Assembly: GCA_016649475.1 (NCBI GenBank)
Contig: JAENXP010000205.1
Span: 1 to 5,592, forward strand
Direction: 5' to 3'
Length of the DNA stretch: 5,592 nt
DNA from: Burkholderiales bacterium
GTDB taxonomy: Bacteria; Pseudomonadota; Gammaproteobacteria; Burkholderiales; SG8-39
The translations under genes and the position numbers were made by a program. This document shows, piece by piece, positions 1 to 5,592 of this stretch. The notes below the pieces were generated by a model. The model did no database searches, was not told the origin of the DNA, and saw nothing but the letters and a program-made list of their open reading frames with translations. Position 1 is the stretch's first letter. Each line of letters opens with the position of its first letter.

Positions 1-4
1 ACAA

Positions 5-55
5 GATCGTCGATTGCGCACGGATGTGCTTTTCATCCGTGCGCAATCGACGATC
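5..55. repeat. Perfect 22-bp inverted repeat (long hairpin)
   Basis: The arm at 5-26 is the exact reverse complement of the arm at 34-55 (22 of 22 bases), separated by a 7-nt loop (TGCTTTT). It would form a very stable hairpin in RNA from either strand. It lies about 75 nt past the stop codon of the minus-strand phosphofructokinase. Read in that direction, the hairpin is followed by TTGT and then the window ends, so a U-tract typical of an intrinsic terminator can be neither confirmed nor excluded. A dispersed palindromic repeat of the REP type is the main alternative. Confidence 0.85.
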
Positions 56-56
56 C

Positions 57-80
57 GCGCGGACGGGACACCGTCCGCGC
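57..80. repeat. Perfect 10-bp inverted repeat next to the long hairpin
   Basis: GCGCGGACGG at 57-66 and CCGTCCGCGC at 71-80 are exact reverse complements with a 4-nt loop (GACA). The hairpin starts one base after the 22-bp inverted repeat ends. In the direction of phosphofructokinase transcription it comes first, 48 nt after the stop codon. No T-run follows it on either strand, so alone it is not a standard intrinsic terminator. It could protect the 3' end of the mRNA or pause polymerase ahead of the longer hairpin. Confidence 0.75.
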
Positions 81-128
81 AAGCCCGATCGATGCAGCTT
101 GCAACCCTGCGACACTGGCTCGCTTAAT

Positions 129-1349
129 CTATTTCGCTGGATTGAGAATCTTGTCGACGCGGTTCGAGCGCAGGCGATAGGCGTCAGGCATGCCCGAGCC
201 CAGCAGGGGGCGCAGATATAGCCGGTAAGCGTCGGTGACGTCGGTTCCACTGGCGGCGATAAACTCATCTTCCATGACTCGCGTTTTCCCCGCCACGGAT
301 TCCAGCGGAAGCAGTTGATAATCCACCGAGTAGAAGCCGGTGCGCTTGATCGTCACCGAACCGTCGCAATCGCCCCACATGGCGAACTGCACTGCTTTTT
401 CACCGACCTCGCGCGCCTCGCGCTGATCGACATCGGAGACGCAGCCCATGAACGAGCGCTGCACATAGCCGAACGTATCGCCGCGCACACGCTTGATGCC
501 GAGTTTGCGCTTGATCTCATCGCATAGCAGGTCGGCCAGGGCGCCGGTCCCGGAAAGTTGCACATTGCCGTGCGCGTCGCGTTCCACCTGGCGATTCAAC
601 TGGGTAATGATGGGGTTGCCATTGCTGTCATGGATGCCTTCGGAGGCGGCAATCACGCAGCGCCCGTACTTTTCGTAGGTAGCTTTGACGTCAGCCAGAA
701 ACCTGTCGATGTTGAATATGCGTTCGGGGATGTAGATCAGGTGCGGGCCGTCGTCGGGAAATTTCTTTCCCAGCGCCGATGCCGCGGTCAGAAATCCCGC
801 GTGCCGGCCCATCACAACGGCCAGGTAAACACCCGGCAGTGCGGCGTTGTCGAGGTTCGCGCCCATGAACGCCTGCACCACAAAGCGGGCCGCGGACGGA
901 AAGCCCGGCGTGTGATCATTGCAGACCAAGTCGTTGTCTATGGTCTTGGGTATATGGATGCAGCGCAGCGGGTAGTCCGCGCGCTCGGCCTCCTCGTTGA
1001 CGATGCGCACCGTATCGGAGGAATCGTTGCCGCCGACGTAGAAAAAATAGCCGATGCCGTGCGCCTTCAGCACCTTGAAAATCTCCTGACAATAGCGCAG
1101 ATCGGGCTTGTCGCGCGTCGAACCCAGCGCCGACGAGGGCGTGTCGGCCACCATTTCGATGTTGTGGCTGGTTTCCTGTGTGAGATCCAGAAACTCCTCG
1201 TTAACGATCCCGGATACCCCGTGATAAGCGCCGTACACCAGTTCGACGTCGCGAAACTTGCGCGCTTCCAGAACGACGCCCGCCATCGATTGGTTGATTA
1301 CGGCGGTTGGCCCGCCACCCTGAGCGACTAAAACCTTTCCATACGGCAT
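129..1349 (-). CDS. pfp: PPi-dependent 6-phosphofructokinase
   Basis: This 406-aa cytoplasmic enzyme of the PFKA family interconverts fructose 6-phosphate and fructose 1,6-bisphosphate, very probably using pyrophosphate as phosphoryl donor, which makes the step reversible. Visible motifs: GGGPTAVIN at residues 11-19 (N-terminal phosphate-binding loop), GGNDS at 106-110, PKTIDND at 134-140 with Asp138 as expected catalytic base, MGRHAG at 180-185, IPE at 207-209 and GDTFGYVQRS at 290-299. Two residues point to PPi rather than ATP: Asp109, where ATP enzymes have the second Gly of GGDGS, and Lys135, where ATP enzymes have Gly in PGTIDND. The reading frame stays open upstream to an ATG at 1526, but the start at 1349 is preferred: the family N-terminus begins at MPYGKVLVAQGGG, AGGGAG lies 10 nt upstream, and the extra 59 residues are Arg/Ala-rich and unlike the family. 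Length is normal for the approximately 400-aa bacterial PPi enzymes. It is divergent from the H+-pyrophosphatase gene. Donor specificity is inferred from residues, not demonstrated. Confidence 0.93.
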   Translation of the reverse strand: MPYGKVLVAQGGGPTAVINQSMAGVVLEARKFRDVELVYGAYHGVSGIVNEEFLDLTQETSHNIEMVADTPSSALGSTRDKPDLRYCQEIFKVLKAHGIGYFFYVGGNDSSDTVRIVNEEAERADYPLRCIHIPKTIDNDLVCNDHTPGFPSAARFVVQAFMGANLDNAALPGVYLAVVMGRHAGFLTAASALGKKFPDDGPHLIYIPERIFNIDRFLADVKATYEKYGRCVIAASEGIHDSNGNPIITQLNRQVERDAHGNVQLSGTGALADLLCDEIKRKLGIKRVRGDTFGYVQRSFMGCVSDVDQREAREVGEKAVQFAMWGDCDGSVTIKRTGFYSVDYQLLPLESVAGKTRVMEDEFIAASGTDVTDAYRLYLRPLLGSGMPDAYRLRSNRVDKILNPAK

Positions 1350-1359
1350 GATCTGGTTG

Positions 1360-1365
1360 CTCCCT
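1360..1365 (-). promoter_or_regulatory. Ribosome-binding site of the phosphofructokinase gene
   Basis: The minus strand reads AGGGAG followed by 10 nt and then ATG at 1349. This Shine-Dalgarno match decides the start in favour of MPYGKV over the upstream in-frame ATG at 1526. Confidence 0.75.
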
Positions 1366-1464
1366 GTGATAGCTAAGATCGAACAGGCGGCCGGGGACGT
1401 GCGCGGCTGCCTCGCGCGAAAAGCCAGCTGCAGCTGCTTTGTGCCCGCCCGCAAGCCAGCGACC

Positions 1465-1494
1465 ATTATATTCGCCAACGCGCACGCGCGTCTT
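1465..1494 (-). promoter_or_regulatory. Candidate sigma70 promoter for the phosphofructokinase gene
   Basis: The minus strand carries a perfect TATAAT (1470 down to 1465) in an otherwise GC-rich region. The best -35 candidate is AAGACG (1494-1489) with an 18-bp spacer, a poor match to TTGACA. Transcription would start near 1458, giving a leader of roughly 110 nt. A 6-bp inverted repeat, CAACGC at 1476-1481 and GCGTTG at 1495-1500, spans the -35 area and could be a regulator site, but such short arms arise by chance. The -10 is convincing; the rest is tentative. Confidence 0.5.
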
Positions 1495-1619
1495 GCGTTG
1501 ATTCGGGCGCGCCGGCGGTTGGTCAATGACGCGGCGAATGGACGCTGGGACTGGGCGAAGAAATCGCCCGGGATCCAAAATTTCGACTCGTTCGGCCCTG
1601 TTCCTGCGTGGGTTGGGCC

Positions 1620-1628
1620 TGTTACAAT
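1620..1628 (+). promoter_or_regulatory. Candidate extended -10 promoter for hppA
   Basis: TGTTACAAT matches the extended -10 consensus TGnTATAAT with one mismatch. The region 16-18 bp upstream (around 1599-1606, TGTTCCTG) has no good -35, which extended -10 promoters tolerate. The predicted transcript start is near 1635, giving a leader of about 57 nt before the ATG at 1692. It faces away from the phosphofructokinase promoter within the same 342-bp intergenic region. Confidence 0.5.
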
Positions 1629-1678
1629 TCGGGGTTTTCAAAAAATCGACGGTCCGACTGTCGCGGCCGGCCTTACTC

Positions 1679-1684
1679 AGGGAG
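1679..1684 (+). promoter_or_regulatory. Ribosome-binding site of hppA
   Basis: AGGGAG lies 7 nt before the ATG at 1692 and fixes that start over the in-frame ATG at 1608, which would add 28 residues ([10 protein letters not shown]...) absent from the family and would overlap the likely promoter. The same CAGGGAG core precedes the divergent phosphofructokinase gene. Confidence 0.85.
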
Positions 1685-1691
1685 AAGCTTC

Positions 1692-3758
1692 ATGAATGCA
1701 GGACTCTGGTTTGCACTCGCGTGCGGGGTGTTCGCGCTGCTCTACGGCGGCTGGTCAATCAAGTGGATTCTGGCCCAGCCCGCCGGGAACGAGCGCATGC
1801 GCGAAATCGCCGCTGCGATACAGGAAGGTGCGTCGGCTTACCTGAACAAGCAATATACCGCCATCGGCATCGTCGGCGTGATCCTCGCCGTGTTGATCGG
1901 GATATTTCTGGGCGCGACTACCGCGACCGGATTTGTCCTCGGCGCGCTGCTGTCGGGAGCCACCGGTTACATCGGCATGAACATATCGGTGCGCGCCAAC
2001 GTGCGCACAGCCGAAGCGGCGCGCACCGGCCTGAACGAAGCGCTCACGGTCGCCTTCCGCGGGGGCGCCATCACCGGCTTGCTGGTGGTGGGTCTGGGGC
2101 TGCTCGGCGTTACCGGCTTTTACGCCGTGCTTGCCGCCAACGCCGCCGGCAACGGCCAGGCTCTCAGTGAAGTGATCAAGCCCTTGATCGGCTTCGGCTT
2201 CGGCGGTTCGCTGATCTCGATCTTCGCGCGTCTTGGCGGCGGCATATTCACCAAGGGCGCGGACGTCGGCGCCGATCTGGTGGGCAAGGTCGAAGCCGGC
2301 ATCCCCGAGGACGACCCGCGCAACCCGGCGGTGATCGCGGACAACGTGGGCGACAACGTCGGCGACTGCGCCGGCATGGCGGCCGACCTGTTCGAGACCT
2401 ATGCCGTGACCATTATTGCAACCATGCTGCTGGGTGCGTTGACCATCAAGACCATGTCCGCCAACGCGGTGATCTATCCGCTGGTGCTCGGCGGCTTTTC
2501 CATCATCGCCTCGGTCATCGGCTGCATGTTCGTTAAGATCACACCCGGCAAGAAAATCATGGCCGCCCTGTACAAAGGCCTGATGGTCGCCGGCGTGCTG
2601 GCGCTCATCGCCTTCTATCCGCTCACCGACTGGATGATGGGCGATATCCTCAAGAACGTGACTTTCGAAATCGGCGGCGTGGCGAAAAGCATCACCGTGC
2701 TGCATCTTTACGGCACCGCGGTGATCGGACTGGTGCTGACCGCGCTGATGGTAATCATCACCGAGTACTACACCGCCACCGAGTTCTCCCCGGTACGGCA
2801 CATAGCCGAAGCCTCGACCACCGGCCACGGCACCAACATCATCGCCGGCCTGGGCGTGTCGATGCGCGCTTGCGCGCTGCCGGTGCTGGCGGTGTGCGCC
2901 TCGATCTATCTTGCCTACCACTGGGCCGGCCTGTACGGCATCGCGATCGCAGCGACTTCCATGCTGTCCATGACCGGCATCATCGTCGCGCTGGACGCAT
3001 ACGGACCGATCACCGACAACGCCGGCGGCATCGCGGAAATGAGCAACCTGCCTGATTCAGTGCGCGCCATTACCGATCCGCTGGATGCGGTGGGCAACAC
3101 CACCAAGGCGGTGACCAAGGGCTATGCCATCGGTTCCGCCGGCCTTGCCGCGCTGGTGCTGTTCGCCGACTACACCCATGCGCTGGAGAGTTCCGGCAAG
3201 GTGGTGAGCTTCGACCTGTCCAACCACATGGTGATCATCGGTCTGTTCATCGGCGGTTTGATTCCCTACCTCTTCGCCGCCATGGCGATGGAAGCGGTCG
3301 GCCGCGCCGCCGGCTCGGTGGTGGTGGAAGTCCGCCGCCAGTTCAAGGAAATCCCGGGCATCATGGAAGGCACGGGCAAGCCCGACTATTCCAAGGCGGT
3401 GGGCATGCTCACCGTGGCCGCGATCAAGGAAATGATGGTGCCTTCGCTGCTGCCGGTACTGGTGCCTATCGTCGTCGGCGTCGTGCTCGGACCGCAGGCC
3501 CTGGGCGGCGTGCTCATGGGCTCCATCGTCACCGGCCTGTTCGTCGCAATCTCCATGACCACCGGCGGCGGCGCCTGGGACAACGCCAAGAAATATATCG
3601 AGGACGGCAACTTCGGCGGCAAGGGATCGGAGGCGCACAAGGCGGCCGTGACCGGAGACACCGTGGGCGATCCCTACAAGGACACGGCGGGTCCGGCGGT
3701 GAATCCGCTGATCAAGATCATCAACATCGTGGCGCTGCTGGTAGTGCCACTACTCTGA
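1692..3758 (+). CDS. hppA: K+-independent H+-translocating membrane pyrophosphatase
   Basis: This 688-aa integral inner-membrane ion pump hydrolyses pyrophosphate to two phosphates and moves protons out of the cytoplasm; in this family the reaction can run backwards to make PPi. The family has about 16 transmembrane helices, and the sequence shows alternating hydrophobic segments from residue 4 to the C-terminus. Signature substrate- and Mg-binding segments are present: [11 protein letters not shown] at 191-201, DDPRNP at 207-212, DNVGDNVGD at 217-225, DNAGG at 442-446, [10 protein letters not shown] at 625-634, and the [16 protein letters not shown] block at 649-664. In the motif [10 protein letters not shown] (468-477), Lys472 and Thr475 occupy the positions that are Ala and Ala/Gly in K+-dependent enzymes, which places this protein in the K+-independent class; known members of that class pump H+ rather than Na+. 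Length is typical for bacterial family members, with no frameshift or missing motif. It is transcribed divergently from the PPi-phosphofructokinase, linking both to PPi metabolism, and is followed after 8 nt by the ggt reading frame. Confidence 0.97.
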   Translation: MNAGLWFALACGVFALLYGGWSIKWILAQPAGNERMREIAAAIQEGASAYLNKQYTAIGIVGVILAVLIGIFLGATTATGFVLGALLSGATGYIGMNISVRANVRTAEAARTGLNEALTVAFRGGAITGLLVVGLGLLGVTGFYAVLAANAAGNGQALSEVIKPLIGFGFGGSLISIFARLGGGIFTKGADVGADLVGKVEAGIPEDDPRNPAVIADNVGDNVGDCAGMAADLFETYAVTIIATMLLGALTIKTMSANAVIYPLVLGGFSIIASVIGCMFVKITPGKKIMAALYKGLMVAGVLALIAFYPLTDWMMGDILKNVTFEIGGVAKSITVLHLYGTAVIGLVLTALMVIITEYYTATEFSPVRHIAEASTTGHGTNIIAGLGVSMRACALPVLAVCASIYLAYHWAGLYGIAIAATSMLSMTGIIVALDAYGPITDNAGGIAEMSNLPDSVRAITDPLDAVGNTTKAVTKGYAIGSAGLAALVLFADYTHALESSGKVVSFDLSNHMVIIGLFIGGLIPYLFAAMAMEAVGRAAGSVVVEVRRQFKEIPGIMEGTGKPDYSKAVGMLTVAAIKEMMVPSLLPVLVPIVVGVVLGPQALGGVLMGSIVTGLFVAISMTTGGGAWDNAKKYIEDGNFGGKGSEAHKAAVTGDTVGDPYKDTAGPAVNPLIKIINIVALLVVPLL

Positions 3759-3766
3759 TCGGCAGA

Positions 3767-5530
3767 ATGATCTTCATCAAAAGGGCAGCCGCACGGCTGC
3801 CTTTTTTGTTTTCCCGGCTGGCACCGGTCATTGCGCTGCTTTGGGCGGGATTGGCCGCCGCGCAGCCCGCGCCTGAGCCGGCTTCCGGCTTCAGCCAGAA
3901 AAATGCGGTCGAAGCGAAGCGATTCCTCCTCGCAGCAGCGCATCCGCTGGCGGTCGAGGCGGGTTACGAAGTACTGCGCCGAGGCGGCAGCGCGATCGAC
4001 GCGGCCGTAGCGGTGCAAATGGTGCTCAATCTGGTCGAGCCGCAGTCATCGGGCATCGGCGGTGGCGCATTCATCCTGCAGTACTCGGCCGCCGAGGCAA
4101 AGCTTAGCGCCTACGACGGGCGTGAGACCGCTCCCGCGGCGGCGCGGGCTGACCGCTTTATCGGCGCCGACGGCCGACCGCTTGCTTTTCTGGACGCGGT
4201 AGTCGGCGGCAAATCGGTCGGCACACCGGGCGTCCTGCGCATGCTGGCGCTGGCTCACGCCAGACACGGCAAGCTGCCCTGGGCGGAATTGTTGCAGCCT
4301 GCGATCCGGCTCGCGACCGTGGGCTTTCCCTTATCGCCACGGCTGCACCGCCTGCTCGCCTGGGTGCGCCTGCCGGCGCGCGACCAGGCGATGCGGCGCA
4401 TGTACTACCGCGATGACGACACGCCCAAGCCCGTCGGCACCTTGCTGCAAAATCCTGAATTTGCCGACACGCTGCGCAGCATAGCGGCGCACGGCGCGAA
4501 CGCTTTCTACGAGGGCGAGATCGCGCGCGACATCGCCAACAAGGTAACAGTCGCGCCTAATCCAGGCGACCTGACTACAGACGATCTGGCGCACTACCAG
4601 GCGAAGCAGCGCGAACCGGTATGCGCGCCCTATCGGCAATGGAAAGTCTGCGGCATGCCTCCACCGAGTTCGGGTGGTATCACCGTGCTGCAGGTGCTGG
4701 GCACACTGCAACGCCTGGCGCCAGAGCATCTGCCCTCGGATCCGGTCCGCGCCGCACATCTCATCGTCGAGGCCGAGCGGCTCGCCTACGCCGACCGCGA
4801 GCGCTATCTCGCCGACGCCGATTTCGTGCCGGTGCCCGTGGCGGGGCTGTTGGCGCCCGAGTATCTGGCCGGGCGCGCAGCGCTGGTGCGCATGGATCAT
4901 ACGCTGGGCCATGCGCCGCCCGGCACACCGCGGGGCGCGCCGCTGGCGCCGCTCGCAGACGATGCTTCCCCGGAATTGCCATCGACCAGCCATATGTCCA
5001 TCGTCGACGCCGCAGGCAACGCTGTCGCCATGACCACGTCGATCGAGTTCGCCTTCGGCAGCCAACGTATGGTGCGAGGCTTTCTGCTGAATAACCAACT
5101 CACCGATTTCTCTTTCGTCGCCGAGCAAGACGGCAGGCCGGTAGCCAACCGCATCGAGCCGGGCAAGCGGCCGCGCAGTTCCATGGCGCCGACCATGGTA
5201 TTCGACCGCGACGGCGCTCTGGTGCTGGTACTGGGTTCGGCCGGCGGCAGCGCCATCATCAACCACGTGGTCAAGACCCTGGTCGCCGCGCTCGACCGCA
5301 AACTGGAAATACAGCAGGCGATCGACCTGCCGAACTTCGGCAGCCGCAACGGGCCCACTGAACTGGAACGGGGCACGCCTGCGGCAGACTGGGCAGTGCC
5401 GCTGCGGGTGCTGGGCCACGAGGTGCGCATGATCGACATGAACAGCGGCGTGCACGCGATCCAGCGCACGCGCGACGGCTGGCGCGGCGGCGCCGATCCG
5501 CGGCGCGAGGGCGCGGCCAAAGGGGACTAG
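3767..5530 (+). CDS. ggt: Gamma-glutamyltranspeptidase (glutathione hydrolase) precursor
   Basis: This 587-aa N-terminal-nucleophile hydrolase cleaves or transfers the gamma-glutamyl group of glutathione and related peptides in the periplasm. Residues 1-32 look like a Sec signal peptide: basic start (KR, R, R), hydrophobic core VIALLWAGLA, and a likely cleavage after AAA before Gln33. The proenzyme should self-cleave before Thr407 in PSTSHMSIVD (405-414), giving large and small subunits. Conserved substrate residues are visible: YDGRETAP (116-123) with Arg119, PPSSGG (299-304), NNQLTDF (442-448) with Gln444 and Asp447, RSSMAPT (470-476), and the oxyanion-type GSAGGS (490-495). The spacing between Asp447 and Ser471 is somewhat shorter than I recall for the E. 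coli enzyme, suggesting a reduced lid loop. The start is uncertain: ATG 3767 gives a complete signal peptide but has no Shine-Dalgarno, and a terminator hairpin overlies codons 5-16. A TTG at 3806 would give a shorter signal peptide of about 19 residues. Reinitiation after the hppA stop, 8 nt upstream, is possible. Confidence 0.93.
   Translation: MIFIKRAAARLPFLFSRLAPVIALLWAGLAAAQPAPEPASGFSQKNAVEAKRFLLAAAHPLAVEAGYEVLRRGGSAIDAAVAVQMVLNLVEPQSSGIGGGAFILQYSAAEAKLSAYDGRETAPAAARADRFIGADGRPLAFLDAVVGGKSVGTPGVLRMLALAHARHGKLPWAELLQPAIRLATVGFPLSPRLHRLLAWVRLPARDQAMRRMYYRDDDTPKPVGTLLQNPEFADTLRSIAAHGANAFYEGEIARDIANKVTVAPNPGDLTTDDLAHYQAKQREPVCAPYRQWKVCGMPPPSSGGITVLQVLGTLQRLAPEHLPSDPVRAAHLIVEAERLAYADRERYLADADFVPVPVAGLLAPEYLAGRAALVRMDHTLGHAPPGTPRGAPLAPLADDASPELPSTSHMSIVDAAGNAVAMTTSIEFAFGSQRMVRGFLLNNQLTDFSFVAEQDGRPVANRIEPGKRPRSSMAPTMVFDRDGALVLVLGSAGGSAIINHVVKTLVAALDRKLEIQQAIDLPNFGSRNGPTELERGTPAADWAVPLRVLGHEVRMIDMNSGVHAIQRTRDGWRGGADPRREGAAKGD
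3779..3812 (+). terminator. Intrinsic terminator after hppA, inside the ggt 5' reading frame
   Basis: GGCAGCC (3784-3790) pairs with GGCTGCC (3795-3801) around a GCAC loop. The stem can extend by a G-U pair and four A-U pairs (AAAA at 3779-3782), and is followed by TTTTTTGTTTT (3802-3812). This is a textbook Rho-independent terminator, beginning 20 nt after the hppA stop, where one would be expected. It overlaps codons 5-16 of ggt as counted from ATG 3767. The A-run on the upstream side gives some potential for bidirectional use, but no gene converges from the right. Confidence 0.85.
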
Positions 5531-5574
5531 GCGCACGATCTGCGCGCTGCGCGGAAAATTGCCTTGGAACCTGT

Positions 5575-5592
5575 TGCAAAATGAATTTTGCA
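5575..5592. repeat. AT-rich palindrome at the window edge
   Basis: TGCAAAAT (5575-5582) and ATTTTGCA (5585-5592) are exact reverse complements separated by GA. It lies 44 nt after the ggt stop and contrasts with the GC-rich surroundings. The 2-nt spacing suits a dimeric repressor's operator better than an RNA hairpin. The window ends at its last base, so it may be longer and its relation to a downstream gene is unseen. No terminator-like stem with a T-run is visible between the ggt stop and the window end. Confidence 0.55.

Noticed and set aside
106..110. (Residue numbers of the phosphofructokinase) Asn108 in GGNDS, in place of the Asp of ATP-type GGDGS, as evidence of an inactive enzyme
   Set aside because: GGNDS-type loops occur, as far as I recall, in other PPi-dependent members of the family, and the catalytic TIDND is intact, so there is no reason to call it inactive.
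558..1331. 257-codon plus-strand open frame opposite the phosphofructokinase gene
   Set aside because: It is antisense to conserved coding sequence and has no recognisable motif.
1350..1526. 59-residue N-terminal extension of the phosphofructokinase from an upstream ATG at 1526
   Set aside because: The extension is Arg/Ala-rich, unlike the family, and covers the predicted promoter. A good Shine-Dalgarno precedes the ATG at 1349, where the conserved N-terminus begins.
1608..1691. 28-residue N-terminal extension of the pyrophosphatase from an ATG at 1608
   Set aside because: It would span the extended -10 element and the ribosome-binding site, and the added residues do not resemble the family N-terminus.
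1755..2921. 388-codon minus-strand open frame opposite hppA
   Set aside because: It lies fully opposite a strongly conserved gene and its translation is rich in His, Gly, Asp and Arg, as expected of an antisense frame in GC-rich coding DNA.
4331..5536. 401-codon minus-strand open frame opposite ggt
   Set aside because: It mirrors the conserved ggt coding sequence, has Arg/His/Ala-rich low-complexity composition and no recognisable domain; it is a GC-driven shadow.
5541..5557. GC-rich CGCG-CTG-CGCG near-hairpin after ggt as a terminator
   Set aside because: The stem is only about 4 bp and is followed by GAAAATT rather than a T-run, so it is not a credible intrinsic terminator.
5581..5592. 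Possible start of a next gene (ATG AAT TTT GCA)
   Set aside because: Only four codons are visible. The only upstream purine stretch, GGAA at 5566-5569, is a weak and somewhat distant ribosome-binding site, and the ATG lies inside the palindrome.

Overview
The window is a compact, GC-rich stretch of bacterial chromosome with three complete protein genes. The gene content fits a Gram-negative proteobacterium: a K+-independent proton-pumping pyrophosphatase, a PPi-type phosphofructokinase and an exported gamma-glutamyltranspeptidase. Beta- or gammaproteobacteria are my best guess, from general resemblance only. No mobile element, CRISPR array, rRNA or tRNA gene was found.

Layout: (1) Bases 1-128 are non-coding and hold two adjacent perfect inverted repeats (arms of 22 bp and 10 bp), just beyond the 3' end of the first gene. 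(2) 129-1349, minus strand: PPi-dependent 6-phosphofructokinase, 406 aa. (3) 1350-1691: a 342-bp divergent intergenic region with a candidate promoter in each direction (TATAAT on the minus strand, an extended -10 TGTTACAAT on the plus strand) and a similar AGGGAG ribosome-binding site before each gene. (4) 1692-3758, plus strand: membrane-bound H+-translocating pyrophosphatase, 688 aa. (5) 3767-5530, plus strand: gamma-glutamyltranspeptidase precursor, 587 aa, starting 8 nt after the pyrophosphatase stop. (6) 5531-5592: a short non-coding tail ending in an AT-rich palindrome at the window edge.

The first two genes form a pyrophosphate-energy module. The phosphofructokinase can use PPi instead of ATP for the fructose-6-phosphate step, reversibly. 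The membrane pyrophosphatase couples PPi hydrolysis to proton pumping, or could make PPi from the proton gradient. Their divergent arrangement suggests shared control of the PPi pool. The transpeptidase acts on periplasmic glutathione and gamma-glutamyl peptides and has no evident functional link to them.

The most unusual feature is a textbook intrinsic terminator (3779-3812) that sits where the pyrophosphatase terminator should be, yet lies inside the first 16 codons of the transpeptidase reading frame. Either the transpeptidase starts further downstream than the ATG suggests, or terminator and signal-peptide coding sequence are superimposed. I do not see a previously undescribed multi-gene system here.
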